Source: an uncultured Lachnospiraceae bacterium
GTDB taxonomy: Bacteria > Bacillota > Clostridia > Lachnospirales > Lachnospiraceae
Assembly (NCBI GenBank): GCA_948470755.1
Contig: CAOKPU010000001.1
Span: 50,011 to 114,010 of the forward strand
Length of the DNA: 64,000 nt
Direction: 5' to 3'
Part shown: positions 53,153 to 62,315 of the stretch, one piece after another
Position numbering within the stretch: position 1 is the stretch's first letter
Layout: every line of letters starts with the position of its first letter
Program-made: the position numbers and the translations under genes
Notes under the pieces: generated by a model
What the model was told of the DNA's origin: nothing
The model's database searches: none
What the model saw: only the letters and a program-made list of their open reading frames with translations

Positions 53153-54349
53153 ATGGTTATAAAATCGGAACGGATATATATGGAAGATGGAGTAAAAGAC
53201 GGATATCTGGAAGTGAAGGATGGAAAATTTGCAGGGTTCAGCGAAAACCCGCCCGAGAAGGAATATATAGATTATGGAACAAAACGGGTGATTCCGGGAA
53301 TTATTGATACCCACAATCATGGTACCTGCGGATACGGATTGATGGGGGGCGGCCCGTCCGAAGTAAAAGGATATTTAAAGGGCTGTGCTTCCCAAGGAGT
53401 GACCGGAGTGTTCCCCACGCCGGACATAGAGATGCTGGAAGCTGTGGCAGATGAAGCGGAAAGGCAGGATTTGACGGGAAAATACGGAGGAAGTAAGATC
53501 CTGGGCATACATAGCGAAGGGCCGTGGCTGAATCGTACAGGGGAAAAGGGGATTCGCCGCGGCTGGCCGGAAGTAAGGCTGGAAATGGCGCAGGAAATGG
53601 TAAGGCGGGCAAAAGGGCATTTGAGGCTGGTGGCTTTGGCGCCTGAGATCCCTGGAATGGACGAGATAATATCTTACTTTTTATCCGAAGGGATTACGGT
53701 GGCGGATGCCCATAGCGACTGTAATTATAAAGAAGCAATGCAGGCTTATAAAAAGGGGATTACGGTGGTCACTCATACAGGCAATGTGATGACCGGTATG
53801 CATCATAGGGATATCGGCGGCTTGGGGGCGGCTTTGTTGAACGATGAAGTGGAATGTGAAGTAATCTGTGATGGTATGCATATCTGTCTGGATATGTTGA
53901 AGATTTATTTTAAAGTAAAAGATGTCTCCCGCTTTATGATGATTTCCGACTGTACGCAGTTGTCCGGCGCCCCGGTAGGCTCTTATCAGGGCTTTGAGCC
54001 GGGTATGATTATCAATGTGACCAAAGAAGGGTTTTTGCTCAGCGATACAGGACGGCTGTGCGGTTCCAGCCAGCCGATATTGTACGGCATTGGCAATCTG
54101 GTGGAAAAGCTGGATATGCCAATGGAAACGGTAGTAAAAATGGCGGCGTTAAACGCTGCGGGCAAGTATGGTTTCTCTCGGGATAAAGGTTCCATAAAGA
54201 TCGGGAAAGATGCGGATTTTGTAATTATCAGCGATGACTATAAGGCGCTGGAGACTTATGTGGAAGGGCAAAAGGTATATGACAGGGCGCAGGAAGGCGA
54301 GATATTTAATCAGGCATTCCTGAATGCCTTAAAGCCTGCAGGAGAATAG
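53153..54349 (+). CDS. nagA: N-acetylglucosamine-6-phosphate deacetylase
   Basis: Amidohydrolase that deacetylates GlcNAc-6-P to glucosamine-6-P. Metal-site HxH is His54/His56 in PGIIDTHNHG, metal Glu122 in HSEGPWLN, conserved His residues in VADAHSDCN and VVTHTGNVM, and catalytic Asp in MMISDCTQLSG; late KIGKDADFVII closes the fold. AAGGAGAAGG precedes the ATG. It follows the PTS operon, which suggests the PTS imports an N-acetylated hexosamine. A nagB deaminase is not in the window. Confidence 0.93.
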   Translation: MVIKSERIYMEDGVKDGYLEVKDGKFAGFSENPPEKEYIDYGTKRVIPGIIDTHNHGTCGYGLMGGGPSEVKGYLKGCASQGVTGVFPTPDIEMLEAVADEAERQDLTGKYGGSKILGIHSEGPWLNRTGEKGIRRGWPEVRLEMAQEMVRRAKGHLRLVALAPEIPGMDEIISYFLSEGITVADAHSDCNYKEAMQAYKKGITVVTHTGNVMTGMHHRDIGGLGAALLNDEVECEVICDGMHICLDMLKIYFKVKDVSRFMMISDCTQLSGAPVGSYQGFEPGMIINVTKEGFLLSDTGRLCGSSQPILYGIGNLVEKLDMPMETVVKMAALNAAGKYGFSRDKGSIKIGKDADFVIISDDYKALETYVEGQKVYDRAQEGEIFNQAFLNALKPAGE

Positions 54350-54367
54350 GAAAAGGGGAGTGTGGAT

Positions 54368-55177
54368 ATGAAGAAAAAGCTGATCGTGGTGGCGGATGAT
54401 TTTGGTTTCAGCGAAGCATATAATCATGGGGCGATAAAAGCTTATAAAGAGGGGATTGTAACCGTGTTGTCCTTGATGAGCAATATGAAGGCGGCACCCC
54501 ATGCCGTCAGGCTGTGGAAAGAGGCAGGCGGGGACGCCTGTATGGTGCAGCATACAAATTTTGTACAGGGATATCCGGTATCGCGGCCGGAGGATATACC
54601 GAGCCTGGTAAGCGAACAGGGAATGTTCTACCGTTCCGGAAACTGGAAAGCGGAAGATGAAGAAGATAAGAAATGCACAGGGGATATTGTACCTACGGCA
54701 GAGGACTGTTATAAAGAAACGGTTGCGCAGTTGGAACGTCATAAAGAGCTTACCGGTAGATATCCGATTCATTTGGAAGGGCATTCCGTTATGAACGCCC
54801 CGGTGAGGGAGGCTTTCCGGAAAGCGGCGGAAATGTTCCGTATACATAGCATGACAATGCCGGAAGAAGAGACGGAAAGCATGTATCCGGCGCATGAATT
54901 GGCGCTTGGGAATCCGGAGTATATGTCGATCATTATGCGCGGCACAAGGCCGGAGGACTTTTATGAAGACCGGATGGGGCTGTTAAAAAGCCCTTATGAG
55001 ATAAATGTAATGCATTTTCATCCGGGATATCTGGATCATTATATTTTTGAGAATTCGTCTTTGACGGTTCCCCGCTGCATTGATTTGGAGACGCTTTGCG
55101 ATCCGCAAGTACGGGAATGGCTGATGGGACATGAAATCGAATTGACGGATTTTAAAGCAGTCTACAAATCAATATAA
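54368..55177 (+). CDS. ChbG/HpnK-family carbohydrate deacetylase (YdjC-like)
   Basis: 269 residues. Metal motif Asp-Asp in KLIVVADDFGFSEAYNHG, the HTNFVQGYPV segment, GRYPIHLEGHSVMNAPVREA with the second metal His, and MHFHPGYLDHYIF near the C-terminus. Known members deacetylate chitooligosaccharides or their 6-phosphates. A GTG at 54362 is possible, but GGGGAG is seven bases before the ATG at 54368. Co-transcribed with nagA (18 bp apart), it probably works on the same PTS-imported amino sugar, perhaps a disaccharide. Confidence 0.88.
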   Translation: MKKKLIVVADDFGFSEAYNHGAIKAYKEGIVTVLSLMSNMKAAPHAVRLWKEAGGDACMVQHTNFVQGYPVSRPEDIPSLVSEQGMFYRSGNWKAEDEEDKKCTGDIVPTAEDCYKETVAQLERHKELTGRYPIHLEGHSVMNAPVREAFRKAAEMFRIHSMTMPEEETESMYPAHELALGNPEYMSIIMRGTRPEDFYEDRMGLLKSPYEINVMHFHPGYLDHYIFENSSLTVPRCIDLETLCDPQVREWLMGHEIELTDFKAVYKSI

Positions 55178-55197
55178 TCATCGTATTTCAAAGGGCA

Positions 55198-56190
55198 TTA
55201 TATGCTGCATTCATCTATTTTCTTAAGCTCATCTCCGGTGAACGGCGCGCTTTCCACAGCCTTCAGGTTGTCGATGATCTGAGATGGCTTTGATGCACCG
55301 ATAAGCACGCTGGTGATGACATCGTCTTTGAGCAGCCACTTTAATGCCATTTGTGCTAAGGATTCCCCTCGGGATGCAGCGATCTGGTTTAAGGAGGCGA
55401 TTTGTGCCAGCTTTTCCTTCGTCAGAAGCTGTTCTTTCAGAAAGCGTCCGTCCGTGCGGATGCGGCTGTCCTGAGGGATCCCGTTTAAATAGCGGTCTGT
55501 AAGAAGCCCCTGGGCAAGAGGGCTGAATGTGATAATGCCCTTTTTGGTTTTGGCGGCCGAATCTTTCAGGCCGTTTTTCTCAATAGTACGGTCAAAGATA
55601 GAATATCGGTTCTGGTTGATGATGAAGGGGCATTTGAGATCCTCTAAGATGGCGGCGGCTTTTTCCATCCGTTCGCCGTCATAGTTGGAAAGGCCGATAT
55701 ACAAGGCTTTGCCGCTCTTCACAATACGGTCTAATGCGCCCATAGTTTCTTCCAGAGGAGTCTCAGGGTCGGGCCTGTGGTGGTAAAAAATGTCAACATA
55801 GTCAAGGCCCATGCGCTTTAAGCTTTGATCCAGGCTGGCAATCAGATATTTTCGGCTGCCCCAGTCGCCGTAAGGGCCGTCCCACATGAGATAACCGGCT
55901 TTGGTGCTGATGATCAATTCATCACGGTAATCTTTCAGTTCGTTTTTTACAATGCGCCCAAAGTTTATTTCTGCGCTGCCGGGTTTGGGGCCGTAATTAT
56001 TGGCCAAGTCAAAATGGGTGATCCCATGGCTGAAAGCGGTAAAACACATTTGTTTCATATTTTCATAATTGCCGGTATCGCCGAAGTTGTGCCAGAGTCC
56101 TAAGGAAAGGGCTGGCAGTTTCAGCCCGCTGTTTCCGCAGCGGCGGTAAGGCATATTATTATAGCGGCCTTCAAGTATCTGCTCATTCAT
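55198..56190 (-). CDS. Aldo/keto reductase (YghZ-like)
   Basis: About 330 residues, NADPH-dependent carbonyl reductase. TIM-barrel AKR features: YRRCGNSGLKLPALSLGLWH, FDLANNYGPKPGSAE with catalytic Tyr, ISTKAGYLMWDGPYG with Lys, YVDIFYHHRPD and the cofactor-site VLIGASKPSQIIDNL. Resembles YghZ, an L-glyceraldehyde-3-phosphate reductase, in length and the WDGPYG motif. The ATG at 56190 follows GGAGG; an ATG 15 bp upstream contains that site. Placed five bases after a hybrid kinase gene on the same strand. Confidence 0.9.
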   Translation of the reverse strand: MNEQILEGRYNNMPYRRCGNSGLKLPALSLGLWHNFGDTGNYENMKQMCFTAFSHGITHFDLANNYGPKPGSAEINFGRIVKNELKDYRDELIISTKAGYLMWDGPYGDWGSRKYLIASLDQSLKRMGLDYVDIFYHHRPDPETPLEETMGALDRIVKSGKALYIGLSNYDGERMEKAAAILEDLKCPFIINQNRYSIFDRTIEKNGLKDSAAKTKKGIITFSPLAQGLLTDRYLNGIPQDSRIRTDGRFLKEQLLTKEKLAQIASLNQIAASRGESLAQMALKWLLKDDVITSVLIGASKPSQIIDNLKAVESAPFTGDELKKIDECSI

Positions 56191-56210
56191 TCGGTTTTCC
56201 TCCATCTTAT

Positions 56211-58274
56211 CTAAAATGCAATCAGTATTTTTCCTATCAACTCCATTAACTGAGGCATATTGACCGGTTTTGCCAAGTGGGCATTCATGCCGCTTTCCAT
56301 GGAACGGCGGCGGTCTTCATCCAAAGTATTGGCGGATAATGCGATAATTGGGATGTTGGCTAAGGCAGGGTTTTCAATCTGCCGGATCGCCATGGTGGCG
56401 TGATAGCCGTCCATAACCGGCATTTGGATATCCATAAGGACTAAAGCATAATCGCCGGGTTTGGAATTACGGATTTTCTCTACGGCGATGCTTCCGTCGG
56501 TAGCGGTATCCACAAAAAAGCCTACGTCCTGAAGCAGTTCCACTTCAATTTCCAGATTGATTTCATTGTCCTCTACTAAAAGGATCCGTTTGCGTTCCGG
56601 CAGATGGATGGCGGGGCTTATTTTCTGCATAAGAGGTTTAAACTGTCTGTCCTGGATGCGCAGATTGAGCATAACGGTAAAAGTGCTGCCTTTTCCGGTG
56701 GAACTGTTTACTTTTATCGTTCCGTTCATCATGTCTATAATATTTTTTGTAATGGTAAGTCCTAAACCCGTACCGTATACGCCGCTCAATGTAGTGTTTT
56801 TCTGACGTTCAAAAGGTTCAAAGATATGTTCCAGGAAGGCTTCGCTGATGCCGATGCCGTTATCTTCGATGATAAACCGGTAGGTGGCATGATGCTGCCC
56901 TGTCTGCTCCAGTTCCTGCACAGTAATGGTGATTTTGCCGCCCGGTTCCGTATATTTTACCGCATTGCGTGCAAGACGCAGGATGATCTGCGTCAGTTTC
57001 TGCTGATCACTGTAAACAGTGTAGTGTTTCAGGCCGGCAATATTCAGGGAAAGGGAAATATCTTTGGCTGCCGCCCTGGGCAGTATGGTGGACTGGACTT
57101 CCTGCGCGATATCGAGAAGGCTGCACTCGTTTTCTTCAATATGGATCTTGCCGGATTCGATGCTGGATATTTCCAGCACGTCATTCATCAGCCGCAGCAG
57201 ATGATCGCTGGATGTTTCTATCATATCCAGATAATTATGGACTTTCTTTTTGTCGTCCAGATGTTTCTTGGCAAGAGCGGCAAATCCTACGATGGCATTC
57301 ATTGGAGTACGGATATCGTGGGACATATTGGATAAAAAAGTATTCTTGGCAATATTGGAAGACTTTGCCTGTTCCAGGGTTTCTTCCAATATTTTCTTTT
57401 GTTCCATTTCATAAATGATCTCATCGTCTACGCTGCGGTACCCCATAACAATCTGGGATACATGGCTGCTGCCGGTATTGACATTGACGATGCGTAGTTG
57501 CAGATATTTGGTTTTCCCGTTTTGCATAACCCGGTAGTTGATATGGAATAATTTGCTTTTGGAAAGCCTGTTGCGGATATATTCGGGATCGGTAGCCTGT
57601 GCAACACGATGCCTGTCTTCCGGGCAGACCCATTTTTTAATATAATCGGAGTCAAAGCCGGTAAATTGGGTGACAGATCGGTTGTTGGAAAATTTATCCC
57701 CGAACCTGCGGCTGACCCTGTACGCCTGGATTCTGTCCAAATCCAGGTCGGCGTAAAAAATAGATTCAAAATCAATGCTGAGGCCTTCGATCATGTCAAG
57801 GCGCCTAAGCTGCTCCTGAAGCTGTTCTTCTTTTTCTTCCATCAGCCGCAGCTTGCGTTCCGTGGCATCCACGACAAATACATAGAAGATGTTGCCTTCT
57901 TTATCGCTTTGAGTAAAATGGCCGTAATCTTCCAGCCAGCGGATCTTACCTCCTTTTTGGATAATCCGGTATTCAACGTAATCCAAATCATCTTCGCTCC
58001 GGGAAATTTGTTCGTTGATACTGCGTTCCACTGCCGCCAGGTCATCCGGGTGTACGATGCCCCGGAATGAGTTGCCGGTCAGCTCCTGGAATTCTTCCAT
58101 GCTGGAACAATTGAAAATCCGCAGCATGGATTTATTGGCGTAAATGATCTCCTGGTTTCCATCGGCACGGTAAATAAAAAACCCGCCGGGCATTCGATTG
58201 GCTAATGTTTTAACGTAATTTATAGCAGATATGTCGATGGATAAGTTGTTTTCTGGTTCTATCTGATGATTCAA
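56211..58274 (-). CDS. Cytosolic PAS-PAS hybrid histidine kinase with receiver domain
   Basis: No membrane helix. Two PAS domains (about residues 25-140 and 170-285), HisKA with phospho-acceptor His in FLSNMSHDIRTPMNAIVGFA (near 319), HATPase with DNGIGISEAFLEHIFEPFER and GTGLGLTITK, and a C-terminal receiver: LLVEDNEINLEIEV, Asp in VLMDIQMPVMDGYHA. I take a TTG start at 58274, seven bases after GGAGGG; a TTG at 58289 precedes that site. No separate output domain, so it may feed a phosphorelay. Signal unknown. Confidence 0.9.
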   Translation of the reverse strand: MNHQIEPENNLSIDISAINYVKTLANRMPGGFFIYRADGNQEIIYANKSMLRIFNCSSMEEFQELTGNSFRGIVHPDDLAAVERSINEQISRSEDDLDYVEYRIIQKGGKIRWLEDYGHFTQSDKEGNIFYVFVVDATERKLRLMEEKEEQLQEQLRRLDMIEGLSIDFESIFYADLDLDRIQAYRVSRRFGDKFSNNRSVTQFTGFDSDYIKKWVCPEDRHRVAQATDPEYIRNRLSKSKLFHINYRVMQNGKTKYLQLRIVNVNTGSSHVSQIVMGYRSVDDEIIYEMEQKKILEETLEQAKSSNIAKNTFLSNMSHDIRTPMNAIVGFAALAKKHLDDKKKVHNYLDMIETSSDHLLRLMNDVLEISSIESGKIHIEENECSLLDIAQEVQSTILPRAAAKDISLSLNIAGLKHYTVYSDQQKLTQIILRLARNAVKYTEPGGKITITVQELEQTGQHHATYRFIIEDNGIGISEAFLEHIFEPFERQKNTTLSGVYGTGLGLTITKNIIDMMNGTIKVNSSTGKGSTFTVMLNLRIQDRQFKPLMQKISPAIHLPERKRILLVEDNEINLEIEVELLQDVGFFVDTATDGSIAVEKIRNSKPGDYALVLMDIQMPVMDGYHATMAIRQIENPALANIPIIALSANTLDEDRRRSMESGMNAHLAKPVNMPQLMELIGKILIAF

Positions 58275-58488
58275 GCCGTGTCCCTCCAACTCCGTTTATC
58301 CCGCAGGCAGCAGATCCAAAGGACATATTTGTATGTGCATTCGATGGCTGCCAAGGGTATCTGTTGATTTAATAATAACATTTTAAAAATCATCTGTCAT
58401 CCTTTTCTTGTTTATGATGTGGAATTGATTGTCTAAAGGGGGCCGGGCCTGTCCGGCGCATGGCTTCGGCCCTGTCTTGCGTTATGCC

Positions 58489-58517
58489 TTGCGGGAAAGA
58501 AAAAGAAAAGGTATAAT
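58489..58517 (+). promoter_or_regulatory. Putative smsC promoter
   Basis: TTGCGG (58489-58494), 17-bp spacer, TATAAT (58512-58517), 43 bp before the ATG. The rest of the 58290-58560 gap holds a GGGCCG/CGGCCC dyad at about 58440-58476 and no gene. Confidence 0.5.
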
Positions 58518-58560
58518 AAACAATTGTTAGGGGAACGGCAAAAGGAAAAGAGGTTATAAG

Positions 58561-59319
58561 ATGCTGAAAGTGTGCAATTTGACCTATGAGGTCATGGAAA
58601 GTGGGAAAAAAGTTACGATTGTAAAAGATATTAGTTTTACGGTGGATGATGGCGAAATGCTGGTGATTACCGGACCGAACGGTGGGGGGAAGTCTACGGT
58701 GGCAAAGCTTCTTATGGGCGTGCTTCCTGCTGCGGAGGGGAAGATTTTTCTGGATGGGAAAGATATTACAGGCATGAATGTAGATGAGAGGGCGAATGCG
58801 GGAATCGGCTATGCGTTCCAGCAGCCTCCTGTTTTTAAGGGGATGACGATCCGGCGTCTTTTAAACCTTGCGGCAGGAAAAGAACTGCCGGAGCATATTT
58901 GCTGCGGCCTGTTGAGCAGCGTGGGCATGTGTGCCGGGGAATATCTGGACAGGGAAGTGGACGCCTCATTATCGGGCGGTGAAAGAAAACGGGTGGAGAT
59001 TGCCACTGTCTTAGCGAAAAAACATAAAGTATGTATTTTTGACGAACCGGAGGCGGGTATAGATTTGTGGAGTTTTTCCATGTTGGTGGATGAATTCGGC
59101 AAGATCCATCGGGAGAAGAAGGAAACGCTTCTGCTGATTTCCCATCAGGAGAAGATCATACGAATGGCGGACCGGATCTTGGTAATCCGCAACGGGGCGG
59201 TGGATGCATGCGGCAGTGCGAAAGAAATCCTGCCCGCTTTATTTGGGGAGGGCAGGGAATGTACATGCATGAATGGAAAAGGAGGAAGCGGATATGGAAT
59301 TGGATGCGGTAACAAATAA
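58561..59319 (+). CDS. SufC/SmsC-type Fe-S assembly ATPase
   Basis: 252 residues. P-loop GPNGGGKST, SufC-like AFQQPPVFKGMTIRRLLNL, signature SLSGGERKRVEIATVLAK, Walker B CIFDEPEAGIDLWSF and LLISHQEKII. The SufC family drives the SufBD-type scaffold for iron-sulfur cluster assembly. It overlaps the scaffold gene by 26 bp. No sufD, sufS, sufU or sufE lies next to it, so this is the two-gene minimal (SMS) form. Confidence 0.9.
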   Translation: MLKVCNLTYEVMESGKKVTIVKDISFTVDDGEMLVITGPNGGGKSTVAKLLMGVLPAAEGKIFLDGKDITGMNVDERANAGIGYAFQQPPVFKGMTIRRLLNLAAGKELPEHICCGLLSSVGMCAGEYLDREVDASLSGGERKRVEIATVLAKKHKVCIFDEPEAGIDLWSFSMLVDEFGKIHREKKETLLLISHQEKIIRMADRILVIRNGAVDACGSAKEILPALFGEGRECTCMNGKGGSGYGIGCGNK

Positions 59320-60217
59320 TATCTTAAAAGAAATAGATGCGGACGGGTTTGAGCAGGAGGGGGCTTATAATCTTAGATATAATGGGCAGGCCCTTTGCCA
59401 TGGAGACAGCGAACATATAAAGATAAAAAGAAAAGAAGATAAAGAAGGGGTAGATGTATATATCAGCGGGGAAACAAAGGGGGAACAAGTGCATATCCCG
59501 GTAGTGATTTCCAAGTCGGGAATGGCAGATGTGGTGTATAATGATTTTTACATTGAAGAAGGGGCGGATGTGGTAATCGTAGCAGGCTGTGGTATTCATA
59601 ACAGCGGATGCAATGAAACAAGGCATGACGGGGTGCATGCGTTTCACGTGGGGAAGAACGCAAAGGTGGTTTATGAGGAAAAACACTATGGAGAAGGGGA
59701 AGGGACCGGTGCAAATATATTGAACCCGGTGACGGAGATCTTCTTAGGGGAAGGGGCTGTATTTACATTGGATACTGCCCAGATCCGGGGAGTGGACTCT
59801 ACGGACAGGAGGACCGATGTGGATATGGGGCCGGGCAGCAGGCTGTTCGTTATGGAAAAATTGATGACGCATGGCGGGCAGTCGGCGGTTTCCAACATGG
59901 AAGTCAGGATGAACGGCAACGGCAGTTCGGCACAGATTGTGTCCCGCTCGGTGGCAAAAGGGACTTCCAGGCAGACGTTTCATCCGAATGCGGTGGGAAA
60001 TGCGCTTTGCAAGGCGCATATCCAATGCGATTCCATCATTATGGATGAAGCATGGGTATGTTCCATACCGGAAATCGATGCAAGGAATATTGATGCACAG
60101 ATTATCCATGAGGCGGCGATTGGAAGGATCAATACGGAACAGCTTTTGAAACTGCGTTCTTTTGGGATGACGGAGGAGGAAGCGGAGGCTGTGATTATCG
60201 ACAGTTTCTTACGATAA
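59294..60217 (+). CDS. SufB/SufD-family Fe-S scaffold (SmsB-type)
   Basis: 307 residues from the ATG at 59294, eight bases after AAGGAGG. The beta-helix core of SufBD proteins is visible: CGIHNSGCNETRHDGVHAFH, AKVVYEEKHYGEGEG, and the C-terminal HEAAIGRINTEQLLKLRSFG with MTEEEAEAVII. It is shorter than SufB or SufD of full SUF systems, as in the minimal SmsCB complex of anaerobes and archaea. Several Cys and His residues could ligate a cluster. Forms a complex with the overlapping ATPase. Confidence 0.9.
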   Translation: MELDAVTNNILKEIDADGFEQEGAYNLRYNGQALCHGDSEHIKIKRKEDKEGVDVYISGETKGEQVHIPVVISKSGMADVVYNDFYIEEGADVVIVAGCGIHNSGCNETRHDGVHAFHVGKNAKVVYEEKHYGEGEGTGANILNPVTEIFLGEGAVFTLDTAQIRGVDSTDRRTDVDMGPGSRLFVMEKLMTHGGQSAVSNMEVRMNGNGSSAQIVSRSVAKGTSRQTFHPNAVGNALCKAHIQCDSIIMDEAWVCSIPEIDARNIDAQIIHEAAIGRINTEQLLKLRSFGMTEEEAEAVIIDSFLR

Positions 60218-60247
60218 AAAAGTGTGCGTTAAGACGCACACTTTTTT
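60216..60247. terminator. Bidirectional terminator
   Basis: 14-bp perfect stem AAAAAAGTGTGCGT / ACGCACACTTTTTT with loop TAAG, between the scaffold gene and the convergent hemerythrin gene. Confidence 0.92.
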
Positions 60248-60272
60248 ATGTAAATATAAAATGATTCCTGTT

Positions 60273-60671
60273 TTATGGTTTAATATACATATCTACTTTC
60301 TGGATATGGTTTATCAGCCAGTTGATGAGAAAATCCAGAAGGTTTTCCACAGTATCGTTCTGGCTTTCAAAGTCGTGTTCTATTTCATCCAAATCTATTT
60401 CCAGCAGGCTGTCTTCAAATTGGCGGTGCTGTGCGGCATGTGCCTCTATATGGGGGTAATGGATGCTTTTCTGATATGCCTCCTCATGGGAAAAATGGAT
60501 CTTTGTATAGTTGATAAGTTCGGATACTAAATGTACAATCTGATCGGATTTATCCTGTAGAAGATCATCGTAAAGCAGCTCGTGAGTTTCCCGGGCAAGT
60601 TCAAATAAACGTGCATGTTCTTTGTCAATGAATTCAATTCCGGTATAATATTCTGGTTTCATCTCATACAT
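60273..60671 (-). CDS. Bacteriohemerythrin
   Basis: 132-residue four-helix di-iron protein that binds oxygen. Full ligand set: His19, His59, Glu63, His78, His82, His122 and Asp127, in the order FIDKEH, KIHFSHEE, HIEAHAAQH and NHIQKVD. Stand-alone, not fused to a signalling domain. In an anaerobe it would buffer or sense oxygen. Convergent to the Fe-S assembly operon, an oxygen-sensitive process, which may be chance. Confidence 0.95.
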   Translation of the reverse strand: MYEMKPEYYTGIEFIDKEHARLFELARETHELLYDDLLQDKSDQIVHLVSELINYTKIHFSHEEAYQKSIHYPHIEAHAAQHRQFEDSLLEIDLDEIEHDFESQNDTVENLLDFLINWLINHIQKVDMYIKP

Positions 60672-60794
60672 AACATTATCTCCTTCATCTATTTATAGTA
60701 CTCATCCTATTTGTATATTCTAATTCTTTTCCATGTAATTTGCAAGATGAAAAAGGGGTGAAAACGGATTCCTATAAAGATCAGGAATCATGTT

Positions 60795-61451
60795 TTATTG
60801 CAGGTCTTGCCCGACGAAAATGGCGCAGCTTATCTTATACATAATATAATTCCAGATGGCGGCAGGGACAGGGGAACAATATAATAAAATGGTCTTTAGG
60901 TTTTCCGTTAAGTTAAGCCCAAAGAAAATAAGGGCATGGTATGCAATGTAGCACAGCCCTGCGGGAATCAGGAAAGAAGCGAGTACAAGGATCCGTCCTT
61001 TTTCTGCCCCAAACCGGATAACCAGAGGGATAGATATGCTCCCAAAAACGGTGGAGCAGGATAAAGCGATCAATGCCAGCAGAGGAAGGGGGATGGCGGG
61101 AGCGGCGTCCGCTGCCTGAAAGTAATTCCCGGCGATTATGCTGCCTATAGCACCTGCGACGATGCCGAAAAGGACTCCGATAAAAGAAAAGGAAAAAAGG
61201 ACCATGTATTTGCCCGCTATGATGTCTTTTTTGGAAACAGGCATAATCATAGCATATAACGGCCAGTTGGATTGTTCGTCAAAGGAAAAAGTGGTGATTA
61301 TCATCATGCTGCATAAAATGGCGCATATAAAAATGTAGTTTTGTATGCCGGAGGAGGGGAGGAATACAACGGCAAAAACCAAAAGGATGATCAGGATGGA
61401 TTTGGCGTTGTGGCTGATATTATAAAAATCTTTTAAGATGAGGCTTTTCAT
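60795..61451 (-). CDS. ABC-2 family transporter permease
   Basis: 218 residues, six membrane helices (first about 17-50). MKSLILKDFYNISHNAKSIL and PVSKKDIIAGKYMVLFSFSF are typical of ABC-2 permeases in GntR-linked operons. Its ATG overlaps the stop of the ATPase gene (ATGA). Together they resemble YtrBC-like exporters that respond to envelope stress. Confidence 0.88.
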   Translation of the reverse strand: MKSLILKDFYNISHNAKSILIILLVFAVVFLPSSGIQNYIFICAILCSMMIITTFSFDEQSNWPLYAMIMPVSKKDIIAGKYMVLFSFSFIGVLFGIVAGAIGSIIAGNYFQAADAAPAIPLPLLALIALSCSTVFGSISIPLVIRFGAEKGRILVLASFLIPAGLCYIAYHALIFFGLNLTENLKTILLYCSPVPAAIWNYIMYKISCAIFVGQDLQ

Positions 61452-62311
61452 TTTGTATATTCTCCTTTCACGTATAACAATAAAATGTCGTCTATTGTGG
61501 CGTCGTCGACGATGGCGTTCCGGTATTTGCGCTTTGCTTTTTCTTTATCCGCAACAAGGATGTCCCACTGGCAGTTGTCTTTACGGCAAGCCAGGATCTC
61601 GGATTTGTCGATGGTGTCAAAAAACCCTGTTTTACAGCGGATGATTCCATAGCGGTATCTTAGTTCATCTTTGGTTTTACAAAAGAGGGCTTTGCCTTGA
61701 TGGATGAATGTAATATAATCCGCTATCTGTTCTAAGTCGGTGGAAATATGGGAGGACATCAGGATTGAATGGTTTTCATCCTGGACAAACCCTAAAAAAA
61801 TATCCAGAATATCGTCCCGCATAACCGGATCAAGGCCGCTGGTCGCTTCGTCTAAGATGAGCAGCTTAGGGGCATGGGAGAGGGCTGCGGCAAGGCATAG
61901 CTTTGTCTTCATCCCTTTGGAAAAGGATTTGATCTCTTTATTGGCCGGAAGCCCAAAACGGTTTAAATAGTCAAGATAGAGGCGCTCATCCCATTGCCGG
62001 TAAGCGGCGGCGGAAATATTTCCTACTTTTGCGGGTGTTAATGTTTCGTAAAAGTTGACGCCGTCAAAGACAACACCGATGTCCTCTTTAAGCTGTTTGG
62101 AGGAGGACAGTTCTTGTCCCCAAAAAGCGACGCTTCCGCTGTCTTTTTTGACTAGATCGAGGGCGGCTTTGATAGTTGTGCTCTTGCCTGCCCCGTTTTC
62201 CCCGATTAGCCCCATGATCGTTCCTTTTGGTATGGAAAATGAAATATCATCCAACAGGAAGCCGGGATATTGTTTGCTCAAATGTTCGATTTGTAAAATT
62301 GCTTCTGTCAT
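61448..62311 (-). CDS. ABC transporter ATP-binding protein (YtrB-like)
   Basis: 287 residues. Walker A GENGAGKST, Q-loop region GVVFDGVNFYETLTPAKV, signature FSKGMKTKLCLAAAL, Walker B LLILDEATSGLDPV and MSSHISTDLEQIADYI. The C-terminal extension of about 70 residues is usual in this exporter class. Sits four bases after the GntR repressor gene and overlaps the permease. Confidence 0.93.
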   Translation of the reverse strand: MTEAILQIEHLSKQYPGFLLDDISFSIPKGTIMGLIGENGAGKSTTIKAALDLVKKDSGSVAFWGQELSSSKQLKEDIGVVFDGVNFYETLTPAKVGNISAAAYRQWDERLYLDYLNRFGLPANKEIKSFSKGMKTKLCLAAALSHAPKLLILDEATSGLDPVMRDDILDIFLGFVQDENHSILMSSHISTDLEQIADYITFIHQGKALFCKTKDELRYRYGIIRCKTGFFDTIDKSEILACRKDNCQWDILVADKEKAKRKYRNAIVDDATIDDILLLYVKGEYTK

Positions 62312-62315
62312 TTCC

